DNA of 64,000 nucleotides from Streptomyces sp. Act143 (GTDB lineage: Bacteria; Actinomycetota; Actinomycetes; Streptomycetales; Streptomycetaceae). The notes beneath the pieces were generated by a model. It saw only the letters and a list, made by a program, of their open reading frames with translations, searched no databases and had not been told where the DNA came from. Each line of letters starts with the position of its first letter. Within the stretch, counting starts at the first letter, position 1. A program made the position numbers and the translations under genes. The stretch covers positions 2,785,330 to 2,849,329 of the forward strand of contig NZ_QFRX01000001.1 in NCBI RefSeq assembly GCF_003143935.1, read 5' to 3'. This document shows positions 55,142 through 63,941 of the stretch, piece by piece.

Positions 55142-56041
55142 ATGACCATCACTCCCTCGTCCCGCCCCTGGCGCGGCGTCCTCGTCGCCACCGCCCTCCC
55201 CCTGAACGACGATCTCTCCGTCGACTACGACAAGTACGCCGAGCACTGCGCCTGGCTGGTCGAGAACGGCTGTGACGGCGTCGTGCCGAACGGCTCCCTC
55301 GGCGAGTACCAGGTGCTCACCCCGGAGGAGCGCGCCAAGGTCGTCGAGACGGCCGTGACCGCGATCGGCGGGGCGCGGGTGATGCCGGGGGTCGCCGCCT
55401 ACGGCTCGGCGGAGTCCCGCCGCTGGGCCGAGCAGGCGCGCGACGCGGGCTGCGCCGCGGTGATGCTGCTGCCGCCCAACGCCTACCGCGCCGACGAGCG
55501 TTCGGTGCTGGCCCACTACGCCGAGGTCGCCAAGGCGGGCGTGCCGGTGGTGGCGTACAACAACCCCATCGACACCAAGGTCGACCTGGTGCCGGAGCTG
55601 CTGGCGAAGCTGCACGGCGAGGGTCACATCCACGCCGTCAAGGAGTTCTCCGGGGACGTCCGCCGCGCCTATCAGCTCGCCGAACTCGCTCCGGAACTGG
55701 ACCTGTTGATCGGCGCCGACGACGTCCTGCTGGAGCTGGCGGTCGCCGGGGCGGTGGGCTGGGTGGCCGGCTACCCGAACGCGCTGCCGCGCGCGAGCGT
55801 CGAGCTGTACCGGGCCGCCGTCGCCGGGGACCTCGGCACCGCCAAGAAGCTCTACCAGCAGCTGCACCCGCTGCTGCGCTGGGACTCCAAGGTCGAGTTC
55901 GTGCAGGCCATCAAACTGTCCATGGACATCGTCGGCCGGCACGGCGGCGGCTGCCGTCCGCCGCGGGTGCCGCTGCTGCCCGAGCAGGAGGCCGCCGTGC
56001 GGGCCGCCACCGAGAAGGCCGTCGCCGCCGGACTCGCGTAA
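55142..56041 (+). CDS. DapA-family lyase, probable 1-pyrroline-4-hydroxy-2-carboxylate deaminase
   Basis: This 299-residue TIM-barrel protein of the dihydrodipicolinate synthase/N-acetylneuraminate lyase family has Schiff-base Lys167 (IHAVKEFSGD), Tyr139 (VVAYNNP) and N-terminal GSLGEYQVLTPEER. Between a hydroxyproline epimerase and the oxidase genes the likely reaction is deamination of 1-pyrroline-4-hydroxy-2-carboxylate to alpha-ketoglutarate semialdehyde. GGAGGAG stands 7 bases before the ATG at 55142; an upstream ATG at 55112 would read through the regulatory motif. The semialdehyde dehydrogenase that would finish the pathway is not in this window. Confidence 0.88.
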   Translation: MTITPSSRPWRGVLVATALPLNDDLSVDYDKYAEHCAWLVENGCDGVVPNGSLGEYQVLTPEERAKVVETAVTAIGGARVMPGVAAYGSAESRRWAEQARDAGCAAVMLLPPNAYRADERSVLAHYAEVAKAGVPVVAYNNPIDTKVDLVPELLAKLHGEGHIHAVKEFSGDVRRAYQLAELAPELDLLIGADDVLLELAVAGAVGWVAGYPNALPRASVELYRAAVAGDLGTAKKLYQQLHPLLRWDSKVEFVQAIKLSMDIVGRHGGGCRPPRVPLLPEQEAAVRAATEKAVAAGLA

Positions 56042-56071
56042 CCCCCCGCAGCTCGCGAAGGAGACCGCACC

Positions 56072-57073
56072 ATGCGCAGCAAACTCGTCCTGCACGCCGT
56101 CGACTCGCACACCGAGGGCATGCCCACCCGGGTGATCACGGGTGGTATCGGCTCGATCCCCGGCGCCACGATGAACGAGCGGCGGCTGTACTTCCGTGAA
56201 CACCGCGACGACATCAAGCAGTTGCTGATGAACGAGCCACGCGGGCACTCCGCGATGAGCGGCGCGATCCTCCAGCCGCCGACCCGCCCGGACTGCGACT
56301 GGGGCGTGGTCTACATCGAGGTCTCCGGGTACCTCCCGATGTGCGGGCACGGCACGATCGGCGTCGCGACCGTGCTCGTGGAGACCGGCATGGTCGAGGT
56401 CGTCGAGCCCGTCACCACCATCCGGCTCGACACCCCGGCGGGACTCGTCGTCGCCGAGGTCGCGGTGGAGGACGGCGCCGCGAAGAACGTCACCCTGCGG
56501 AACGTGCCGTCGTTCTCCGTCGGCCTCGACCGCAAGATCACCCTCGCCGACGGGCGGACGGTGACCTATGACATGGCGTACGGCGGCAACTTCTACGCGA
56601 TCCTGCCGCTGGAGCAGTTCGGTCTGCCCTTCGACCGTGCCCGCAAGGACGACATCCTCGCCGCCGGGCTGTCCCTCATGGCGGCGATCAACGCGGAGGA
56701 GGAGCCCGTCCACCCCGAGGACCCGTCCATCCACGGCTGCCACCACGTCCATCTGCTCGCCCCCGGCGCCACCGCCCGCCACTCCCGGCACGCCATGGCC
56801 ATCCACCCCGGCTGGTTCGACCGCTCCCCGTGCGGCACCGGCACCAGCGCCCGCATGGCCCAGCTGCACGCGCGGGGTGAACTCCCCCTGCACACCGAGT
56901 TCGTGAACGAGTCCTTCATCGGGACCCGGTTCACCGGCCGCCTCCTCGGCACCACCGAGGTCGCCGGCCGCCCGGCCGTCCTGCCCAGCTTCACCGGCCG
57001 CGCGTGGGTCACGGGCACCGCGCAGTACCTGCTCGACCCGACCGACCCGTTCCCGGCCGGGTTCGTGCTCTAG
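56072..57073 (+). CDS. 4-hydroxyproline 2-epimerase (proline racemase family)
   Basis: This 333-residue cofactor-independent enzyme has both catalytic cysteines: Cys91 (YLPMCGHGTIG) and Cys254 (RSPCGTGTSARMA). It interconverts trans-4-hydroxy-L-proline and cis-4-hydroxy-D-proline. True proline racemases share the two cysteines, so the choice of hydroxyproline rests on the neighbours and on GHSAMSGAI and VDSHTEGMPTRV, typical of the epimerase branch. GAAGGAGA lies 6 bases before the ATG. It is 30 bases from the DapA-like gene. Confidence 0.9.
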   Translation: MRSKLVLHAVDSHTEGMPTRVITGGIGSIPGATMNERRLYFREHRDDIKQLLMNEPRGHSAMSGAILQPPTRPDCDWGVVYIEVSGYLPMCGHGTIGVATVLVETGMVEVVEPVTTIRLDTPAGLVVAEVAVEDGAAKNVTLRNVPSFSVGLDRKITLADGRTVTYDMAYGGNFYAILPLEQFGLPFDRARKDDILAAGLSLMAAINAEEEPVHPEDPSIHGCHHVHLLAPGATARHSRHAMAIHPGWFDRSPCGTGTSARMAQLHARGELPLHTEFVNESFIGTRFTGRLLGTTEVAGRPAVLPSFTGRAWVTGTAQYLLDPTDPFPAGFVL

Positions 57074-57119
57074 GACCGTCGGTCAACGCCGGCGTGCGGC
57101 GCGTAGATACTGGTGGTGC

Positions 57120-57132
57120 GTGACATTGCACA
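57120..57132. promoter_or_regulatory. Hydroxyproline-cluster motif, copy 3
   Basis: GTGACATTGCACA shares GTGACATNGNAC with the two other copies and lies 36 bases before the start of the GntR regulator gene, consistent with autoregulation. Confidence 0.5.
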
Positions 57133-57168
57133 TCCGTGTCGCGACGCCCGCACGAGGAGATCCCCTTC

Positions 57169-57882
57169 ATGGCCGCCACCCAGCCCACTCCGTCCGCCGC
57201 CGCTCCCCCGGCCCCCGCCCTGCCCACGCTGGGCGGCAAGAAGAGCAGCTACCGCGAGCGGGTCGCCGACGCGCTGCGGGCCGCGCTGATCGCCGGTGAG
57301 CTGCTGCCCGGCGCGGTCTACTCGGCGCCCGCCCTCGCCGCCCGGTTCGGCGTCTCGGCGACTCCTGTGCGCGAGGCCATGCTGGACCTGGCCAAGGAGG
57401 GCCTCGTCGACACGGTCCCCAACAAGGGGTTCCGGGTCAGCGAGGTCTCCGACCAGCAGCTCGACGAGTACACCCACGTCCGGGGTCTCATCGAGATCCC
57501 GACCGTGGTGGGGCTGGCCGGGACCGCCTCCCCGGTCCAGCTGGAGGCGCTGCGGCCCGCGGCCCGCGAGATCGTCCAGGCCGCCGCGGCCGGTGACCTC
57601 GTCGCCTATGTCGAGGCCGACACCCGCTTCCATCTCGGCCTGCTGGCCCTCGCGGGCAACGCCCACCTCGTCGAGGTGGTCCGCGACCTGCGGGCCCGCT
57701 CCCGGCTGTACGGGCTCACCGCCCTCGTCGAGGCCGGCCGCCTCCTCGCCTCCGCCGAGGAGCACCTCGAACTCCTCGACGCGCTGATCGCCCGCGACGA
57801 GCGGGCGGTGCACGAGGTCATGACCCGCCACCTCGGCCACGTCCGCGGCCTGTGGGCGGCCCGGCAACCGCGGGACCGCTGA
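57169..57882 (+). CDS. GntR-family (FadR/FCD) regulator of hydroxyproline catabolism
   Basis: This 237-residue regulator has an N-terminal winged helix (GAVYSAPALAARFGVSATPVREAMLDLAKEG, residues about 48-78) and a C-terminal all-helical FCD ligand domain with metal-binding histidines in ADTRFHLGLLALAGN and EEHLELLDALIARD. The ATG at 57169 is chosen for GAGGAGA ahead; the open frame from 57136 adds 11 residues with no ribosome site. It most likely represses the operon until hydroxyproline or an intermediate binds, through the repeated GTGACATNG motif. Confidence 0.88.
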   Translation: MAATQPTPSAAAPPAPALPTLGGKKSSYRERVADALRAALIAGELLPGAVYSAPALAARFGVSATPVREAMLDLAKEGLVDTVPNKGFRVSEVSDQQLDEYTHVRGLIEIPTVVGLAGTASPVQLEALRPAAREIVQAAAAGDLVAYVEADTRFHLGLLALAGNAHLVEVVRDLRARSRLYGLTALVEAGRLLASAEEHLELLDALIARDERAVHEVMTRHLGHVRGLWAARQPRDR

Positions 57883-58282
57883 ACCCCGCGGGACCTCCGT
57901 GCCGCGCGACCGTACGAGGAACCCCGCACAAGCCCCCGGCGACGGAACTCGCCGCACGCCCGGCTCCCGTTCAGCCCGGCCGGCCCGTTGAGCCCCGTCC
58001 TCGGCAGGCGGCTCACCACCCGGGCCGCGGTCACGGTGCCCTGTCTGTACGCGGCCCTGTGGGCGGTCAACGCCGGAGCGGGTGCCAGCGGGCTGCCGCG
58101 TTCGCCCCGCCAGAAGCCGCTGTGCCAGAAGCGTCGGGACACCGGGCGTCCGGGGCGTCCGGTCCTCCTCCGTGAGCCGGAGGAGATGCCGCTGAACACG
58201 CAGTTCCTAGTGCCACGTCCGCGACCTGCTGCGGACGGCCGCGCGCGGCTGGTGGCGCCCCGCCTCGGCCGCCCGCCCCGCG
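57883..58282. other. Intergenic stretch without a convincing gene
   Basis: Four hundred bases lie between the GntR gene and the convergent DUF6299 gene. Frames on both strands are open for about 100 codons but read as low-quality Arg/Pro-rich protein without a ribosome site. No RNA gene or repeat was recognised. Confidence 0.5.
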
Positions 58283-58843
<561 letters not shown>

Positions 58844-58944
58844 TCACGGTTGCGGACAGGCCGTTCCGATGAGTTCACGGCGGGCGCATGGTCTATCCAT
58901 ACGGACGACCCGTACGGATCGTCCGCCCGATGTGGAGGTGCGCC

Positions 58945-59130
58945 ATGTGTTCACACCAGCCTTCGTGCCCTTCCTCCGAAGCCGACGGTTCGCACATCGT
59001 GTCCGCCCACCCCGAGCAGGGGTGGAGCCTGTTGTGCGACGGCTCGATCGTGTTCGACGACTCCGGTGAGCTGCTGCCCGACGGCCGGGTCGTCGCGCCG
59101 CACCGGGTACCGCTGGCGATGGCGGCCTGA
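58945..59130 (+). CDS. DUF5999 small protein
   Basis: This 61-residue protein, MCSHQPSCPSSEADGSHIV..., contains HPEQGWSLLCDGSIVFDDSG and ELLPDGRVVAPHR, the DUF5999 pattern widespread in Streptomyces. The His/Cys-rich start (CxHQPxC) suggests metal binding, but no function is known. GGAGGTGCGCC precedes the ATG. It is convergent with the RidA gene, 3 bases apart. Confidence 0.85.
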   Translation: MCSHQPSCPSSEADGSHIVSAHPEQGWSLLCDGSIVFDDSGELLPDGRVVAPHRVPLAMAA

Positions 59131-59133
59131 GCG

Positions 59134-59532
59134 CTAGGGCAGAACGGCGAATCCGTCCAGCTCCAGCATCGCCCGCTCGTCCCAGAGCCGGACCACTCCC
59201 ACCACCGCCATCGCCGGATAGTCCCGGCCCGCCGACTCCCGCCAGATGCGGCCCAGTTCGGCCGCCCGGGCCCGGTACTCGGCGACATCCGTGACGTAGA
59301 CCGTGACGCGGGCCAGATCCGCCGGGGTGCCGCCCGCCGCCCGCAGGGCCGCCAACAGGTTGGCCAGCGCCTTCCCGAACTGCTGGGGGAGCGTCTCCCC
59401 CACCACCTTGCCGTCGCCGTCCAGCGCCGTCTGACCGGCCAGGAACACCACCCGCGAGCCCGTCGCCACGACGGCGTGCGAGAACCCCGTCGGCGGGGAC
59501 AGCTCGGGCGGGTTGATGCGCTCTGTGCTCAC
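59134..59532 (-). CDS. RidA-family enamine/imine deaminase
   Basis: This 132-residue YjgF/YER057c/UK114-type protein has VVFLAGQTALDGDGKVVG, LARVTVYVTDVAEYRA and MAVVGVVRLWDERAMLELDGFAVL. RidA proteins hydrolyse reactive enamines and imines to ketones; pathway-specific members occur in aminobenzoate-type degradation. The GTG start overlaps the acyl-CoA dehydrogenase stop (GTGA), so a role in the same pathway is likely. Confidence 0.88.
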   Translation of the reverse strand: MSTERINPPELSPPTGFSHAVVATGSRVVFLAGQTALDGDGKVVGETLPQQFGKALANLLAALRAAGGTPADLARVTVYVTDVAEYRARAAELGRIWRESAGRDYPAMAVVGVVRLWDERAMLELDGFAVLP

Positions 59533-60662
59533 CGGGTTCCCTCCCGTTCCGCGTACAACTCCTTCGCGATGATGCCCCGTTGCACTTCGCTCGCCCCCTC
59601 GTAGATCCGCGGGGCGCGCACCTCGCGGTACAGGTGTTCCAGCAGGTGCCCGCGCCGCAGCGCCCGCGCGCCGTGCAGTTGGACGGCCTTGTCGACGACG
59701 TACTGCGCGGTCTCGGTGGCGAGCAGCTTCGCCATCGCCGCGCGCTTGGGGACATCCGGGGCGCCTTCGTCGTACGCCGTCGCCGCCGCGTACACCATGA
59801 GGCGGGCCGCGTCGGTGCGCAGGGCCAGTTCGGCGACCTCGTGGGCGACCGTCTGGAGGTCCTTCAGCTTGCCGCCGAAGGCGTCCCGTCGGGCGGTGTG
59901 GGCGAGGGTGGCGTCGAGCGCCGCCTGAGCCATGCCGACCGCGAAGGCGCCGACGCTCGGGCGGAAGAGGTTCAGCGTGCCCATCGCGACCCGGAAGCCC
60001 CGGTCCACGTCTCCGAGCAGGTCCTCGGCGGTGACGGGTACGGCGTCGAGGGCGAGGGTGCCGATGGGGTGCGGGGAGAGCATGTCGAGGGCGCTGCCGG
60101 TGAGGCCGGGGCGGTCGGCGGGGACGAGGAAGGCGGTCACGCCGCGGGCGCCCGCGGCACCGCCCGTCGTCCGGGCGAAGACCGTGTAGAAGTCGGCCTC
60201 GGGGGCGTTGGAGATCCAGCACTTCTCGCCGGTCAGCCGCCAGCGGGAGGTGCCGTCCGGCTCGGCGGTCAGTGACAGGGCCGCCGCGTCCGACCCGGCC
60301 CCCGGCTCGCTCAGCGCGAACGCCGCGACCGCGCTGCCCTCGCTCACCGCGGGCAGCCAGCGCGCCCGCTGCGCGGGGGTGCCGTGGGCGTGCACGGGGT
60401 GCGCCCCCAGTCCTTGCAGGGCGAGGGCCGTCTCCGCCTCGGTGCAGGCGTAGGCGAGGGACTCCCGCATCAGGCACAGGTCGAGGGCGCCGGAGGTGAA
60501 CAGGCGCTCCAGCAGCCCGAGTCGGCCCAGCTCGGCGACGAGCGGGCGGTTCACATGGCCCGGCTCCCCCTTCTCCGCGAGCGGGCGCAGCCGGTCCGCG
60601 GCCAAAGTGCGCAGCTCCGCGCACCAGGCGGTTTGTGCCGGATCGAGCGAGAATGCGGGCAT
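59529..60662 (-). CDS. Acyl-CoA dehydrogenase family protein
   Basis: This 377-residue flavoenzyme has AAFALSEPGAGSDAAAL, LTGEKCWISNAPEADFYTVFAR, KLLATETAQYVVDKAVQLHGA and a C-terminal RAPRIYEGASEVQRGIIAKEL, where the Glu of IYEGAS lies at the usual catalytic-base region. It oxidises an acyl-CoA thioester; the precise substrate is unclear, but the divergent aryl-CoA ligase suggests an aromatic-derived or ring-opened CoA compound. The ATG at 60662 faces the ligase promoter across 146 bases. Confidence 0.88.
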   Translation of the reverse strand: MPAFSLDPAQTAWCAELRTLAADRLRPLAEKGEPGHVNRPLVAELGRLGLLERLFTSGALDLCLMRESLAYACTEAETALALQGLGAHPVHAHGTPAQRARWLPAVSEGSAVAAFALSEPGAGSDAAALSLTAEPDGTSRWRLTGEKCWISNAPEADFYTVFARTTGGAAGARGVTAFLVPADRPGLTGSALDMLSPHPIGTLALDAVPVTAEDLLGDVDRGFRVAMGTLNLFRPSVGAFAVGMAQAALDATLAHTARRDAFGGKLKDLQTVAHEVAELALRTDAARLMVYAAATAYDEGAPDVPKRAAMAKLLATETAQYVVDKAVQLHGARALRRGHLLEHLYREVRAPRIYEGASEVQRGIIAKELYAEREGTR

Positions 60663-60808
60663 TGCCGTCCTCTCTCTCCGCCGGCCCCGTCGGTGTACTC
60701 AGGGCCCTTCGACGACGATATCGCGTCCCATTGACTGTCGTCACCAAGACGATACGCTCGTTGCGCGAGCCCACCCACGACGCCCACAAGGCAAGGGGGC
60801 GACCCAGC
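60663..60808. promoter_or_regulatory. Divergent promoter region between acyl-CoA dehydrogenase and CoA ligase
   Basis: TTGACT (60731-60736) and TACGCT (60753-60758), 16 bases apart, form a plausible promoter toward the ligase. Around it ACGATATCGCG and ACGATACGCTCG are near-direct repeats that could be bound by the PaaX-type regulator encoded downstream. Confidence 0.4.
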
Positions 60809-62413
60809 ATGAATCCGCGCCTGAATCCCTCGGCCCACGTCGACACCTTCGCGCGCGACCATCTCCCGCCCCCGGACCAGTGGCCCGAACTCGTCTTCGA
60901 TCTGCCGGAGCTGCGGTACCCCGATCGGCTGAACTGCGCCGACGAGCTGCTGACCGGCCCGCCCGCCGACCGGCCCGTGTTCCACACCCCCACCGGCGAC
61001 ACCTGGACGTACGGCACGCTGCGCACCCGCGTCGACCGCCTCGCGCATCTGCTCACCGGCGAGCTGGGGGTCGTCCCCGGCAACCGCGTCCTGCTGCGCG
61101 GCCCCACCACGCCCTGGCTGGCCGCCTGCTGGCTGGCGGTGCTGAAGGCGGGGGCGGTGGCGGTCACGGTGCTGGCGCAGCAGCGGCCGCACGAGCTGGC
61201 CACGATGTGCGAGATCGCCCGGATCGAACACGCCCTGTGCGACATCCGGGCCGTGGACGACCTCACCAAGGCCGAGATACCGGGGCTGCGGATCACGACG
61301 TTCGGCGGCGACGCCCCCGACGACCTGCTGAACCGTACGGCGCCGGACACCCCGTACCCCGCCGTGCCGACCGCGGCCGACGACGTGGCGCTGATCGCCT
61401 TCACCTCCGGCACCACCGGGCGCCCCAAGGGGTGCATGCACTTCCACCGGGACGTGCTCGCGATATCCGACACCTTCGCCCGGCACGTGCTGCGACCGCA
61501 CGCGGACGACGTCTTCGCCGGCAGCCCCCCGCTCGGCTTCACCTTCGGACTCGGCGGCCTGGTCATCTTCCCGATGCGGGCGGGGGCGAGCTCGCTCCTC
61601 CTCGAACAGGCCGGTCCCAGACAGTTGTTGCCCGCGATCGCCGGGCACCGGGTCTCGGTGCTGTTCACCGCGCCGACCGCCTACCGCGCGATGCTCGACG
61701 AGCTGGACGCCCACGACGTCTCCTCGCTGCGCCGCTGCGTCTCGGCCGGGGAGAACCTGCCCGCCGCCACCTGGCGGGCCTGGCAGGAGCGGACCGGACT
61801 GCGGATCATCAACGGCATCGGCGCCACCGAGCTGCTGCACATCTTCATCTCCGCCGCCGACGAGCACATCCGGCCGGGGGCCACCGGGATGCCGGTGCCC
61901 GGCTGGCACGCGCGCGTGGTCGACACGGAGGGGCGGGACCGGCCGGACGGGGAACCGGGGCTGCTCGCCGTGCGGGGGCCCGTCGGGTGCCGGTATCTCG
62001 CCGATCCGCGGCAGGGCGAGTACGTGCGCTTCGGCTGGAACATCACCGGCGACACCTACGTCCGCGAGGACGACGGCTACTTCCGGTACGTCGCCCGCGC
62101 CGACGACATGATCATCTCGGCCGGGTACAACATCGCGGGTCCGGAGGTCGAGGACGCGCTGCTGCGCCACCCGGACGTGGTGGAGGCCGCGGTGGTGGGG
62201 CGGGCCGACGAGGCGCGCGGGCAGGTCGTGGTGGCGTACGCCGTGGTCAAGGAGGGCGCCGAGCGGGACGCCGAGGCGCTGCGCGCGTTCGTCAAGGCCG
62301 AGCTGGCGCCGTACAAATGCCCGCGCGAGATCGTCTTCCTGGACGCGCTGCCGCGCACCGCGACCGGCAAGCTCCAGCGGTTCCGCCTGCGCACCGAGGG
62401 TGACCAGCAGTGA
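60809..62413 (+). CDS. Aryl-CoA ligase, benzoate/2-aminobenzoate-CoA ligase type
   Basis: This 534-residue acyl-adenylate-forming enzyme activates an aromatic acid with ATP and CoA. Motifs are AFTSGTTGRPKGCMHFHRD (P-loop), GIGATELLHIF, GWNITGDTYVREDDGYF, RADDMIISAGYNIAGPEVE and the catalytic lysine in PRTATGKLQRFRL. The overall layout is that of the benzoate/2-aminobenzoate-CoA ligase group, and 2-aminobenzoate would fit the nearby RidA deaminase. The ATG at 60809 has AAGGGGG ahead; frames starting at 60635 run through the promoter. It is followed 15 bases later by the PaaX-type regulator. Confidence 0.87.
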   Translation: MNPRLNPSAHVDTFARDHLPPPDQWPELVFDLPELRYPDRLNCADELLTGPPADRPVFHTPTGDTWTYGTLRTRVDRLAHLLTGELGVVPGNRVLLRGPTTPWLAACWLAVLKAGAVAVTVLAQQRPHELATMCEIARIEHALCDIRAVDDLTKAEIPGLRITTFGGDAPDDLLNRTAPDTPYPAVPTAADDVALIAFTSGTTGRPKGCMHFHRDVLAISDTFARHVLRPHADDVFAGSPPLGFTFGLGGLVIFPMRAGASSLLLEQAGPRQLLPAIAGHRVSVLFTAPTAYRAMLDELDAHDVSSLRRCVSAGENLPAATWRAWQERTGLRIINGIGATELLHIFISAADEHIRPGATGMPVPGWHARVVDTEGRDRPDGEPGLLAVRGPVGCRYLADPRQGEYVRFGWNITGDTYVREDDGYFRYVARADDMIISAGYNIAGPEVEDALLRHPDVVEAAVVGRADEARGQVVVAYAVVKEGAERDAEALRAFVKAELAPYKCPREIVFLDALPRTATGKLQRFRLRTEGDQQ

Positions 62414-62428
62414 TGCCGACGACCTAAG

Positions 62429-63241
62429 ATGATCAACGTGTCCGACCAGCATGCACCACGGTCTCTCATCGTCACGCTCTACGGCGCCTACGGCCGCTTC
62501 GTGCCCGGCCCGGTACCGGTCGCCGAGCTGATCCGGCTGCTGGCCGCGGTCGGCGTGGACGCGCCCTCCGTCAGATCCTCCGTGTCCCGGCTCAAACGCC
62601 GCGGACTGCTCGTGCCGGCCCGCACGGCACAGGGGGCGGCCGGGTATGAACTGTCCCCCGACGCCCGCCAGTTGCTCGACGACGGCGACCGGCGCATCTA
62701 CGCCGTCGAGCCGCCCGAGGACGAGGGCTGGGTGCTCGCCGTGTTCTCCGTGCCGGAGTCGGAGCGGCAGAAACGGCACGTCCTGCGCTCCCGGCTGGCC
62801 GGGCTGGGGTTCGGGACCGCGGCGCCGGGCGTGTGGCTCGCGCCGGCCCGTCTGTACGAGGAGGCCCGGCACACCCTGGAGCGGCTGCGCCTCGATCCGT
62901 ACGTCGACTTCTTCCGTGGCGAGCACCTCGGCTTCGCCGCCACCGCCGAGGCGGTCGCCCGCTGGTGGGACCTGGCGGCGATCGCCAAGGAGCACGAGGC
63001 GTTCCTCGACCGCCACGCGCGCGTGCTGCACGCCTGGGAGAGCCGCGAGGACACCCCGTCCGAGGAGGCCTACCGCGACTATCTCCTCGCCCTGGACTCC
63101 TGGCGCCATCTCCCCTACACCGACCCCGGCCTGCCGGCCCGGCTGCTTCCGGAGGACTGGCCCGGCAGCCGCTCGGCGGCGGTGTTCCGGGGGCTGCACG
63201 CGCGGCTGCGGGACGCGGGGGCGGCCTTCGTCGGCGTGTGA
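62429..63241 (+). CDS. PaaX-family transcriptional regulator
   Basis: This 270-residue regulator has an N-terminal winged helix (LIRLLAAVGVDAPSVRSSVSRLKRRGLLVPAR), a central PaaX domain (GWVLAVFSVPESERQKRHVLRSRLAGLGFG) and C-terminal helices. PaaX proteins repress aromatic catabolic genes and respond to aryl-CoA thioesters. It lies in the same direction as the ligase and probably controls the divergent ligase / dehydrogenase-RidA promoters. Confidence 0.9.
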   Translation: MINVSDQHAPRSLIVTLYGAYGRFVPGPVPVAELIRLLAAVGVDAPSVRSSVSRLKRRGLLVPARTAQGAAGYELSPDARQLLDDGDRRIYAVEPPEDEGWVLAVFSVPESERQKRHVLRSRLAGLGFGTAAPGVWLAPARLYEEARHTLERLRLDPYVDFFRGEHLGFAATAEAVARWWDLAAIAKEHEAFLDRHARVLHAWESREDTPSEEAYRDYLLALDSWRHLPYTDPGLPARLLPEDWPGSRSAAVFRGLHARLRDAGAAFVGV

Positions 63242-63336
63242 TCCCGTGCGGTGCCGTACGTGATCGTGTGTGACCTCACGCACACCACAGGTACCTAAGG
63301 GAACGCTCAGGTTCCTCTGTCCCTCTTCTCAAGTTT

Positions 63337-63371
63337 CTTACCTAGCGTCCCTCAGGTCGTCCGTAGGTAAG
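63337..63371. promoter_or_regulatory. Inverted repeat CTTACCTA ... TAGGTAAG before cysC
   Basis: Eight-base perfect arms at 63337-63344 and 63364-63371 are separated by 19 bases and end 18 bases before the cysC start. The repeat could be an operator of a sulfur regulator or an RNA leader structure. An imperfect GTGTGTG/CACGCACAC hairpin (63270s) upstream may end the paaX transcript. Confidence 0.45.
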
Positions 63372-63389
63372 TGAAGAGGACTGTTGCGC

Positions 63390-63941
63390 ATGACCACCAC
63401 GCCAAGGGCTCAGGGAGCCACGGTCTGGCTCACCGGGCTGCCGAGCGCGGGCAAGACCACCATCGCCCGCCACCTCGGTGCGCGGCTGAGGGCCGAGGGA
63501 CATCGCGTGGAGGTCCTCGACGGCGACGAGATACGCCGTTTCCTCTCCGCGGGACTGGGCTTCTCCCGCGCGGACCGCAACACCAACGTGCAGCGCATCG
63601 GACTGGTCTCCGAGGTCCTCGCCCGCAACGGCGTGCTGTCCGTCGTCCCGGTCATCGCGCCGTACGCCGACAGCCGCGAGGCCGTCCGCAAACGGCACGA
63701 GGCCAGCGGGACGCCCTACATCGAGGTGCATGTGGCGACTCCCGTCGAGGTGTGCAGCGAGCGGGACGTGAAGGGGCTGTACGCCCAGCAGGCCGCGGGC
63801 GAGCTGTCCGGGCTGACCGGCGTCGACGACCCGTACGAACCGCCGGTGGAGGCGGCTCTGGTGCTGGAGACGCAGCACCAGTCGCCGCGGGAGTCGGCCG
63901 ACGCGGTGTACGCCGTGCTGGCGGAGCGGGGGCTGGTATGA
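63390..63941 (+). CDS. cysC: Adenylylsulfate (APS) kinase
   Basis: This 183-residue enzyme phosphorylates APS to PAPS in sulfate assimilation. The P-loop is WLTGLPSAGKTTIARHLG, followed by VEVLDGDEIRRFLSAGLGFS, DRNTNVQRIG and CSERDVKGLYAQQAAGE, all typical of CysC. The Ser that forms the phosphoenzyme in the E. coli protein is Ala here (VIAPYADSRE), which is common in this group. The ATG at 63390 is used, with AGAGGA 9 bases before; a TTG two codons upstream is too close to that site. It overlaps cysD by ATGA. Confidence 0.93.
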   Translation: MTTTPRAQGATVWLTGLPSAGKTTIARHLGARLRAEGHRVEVLDGDEIRRFLSAGLGFSRADRNTNVQRIGLVSEVLARNGVLSVVPVIAPYADSREAVRKRHEASGTPYIEVHVATPVEVCSERDVKGLYAQQAAGELSGLTGVDDPYEPPVEAALVLETQHQSPRESADAVYAVLAERGLV

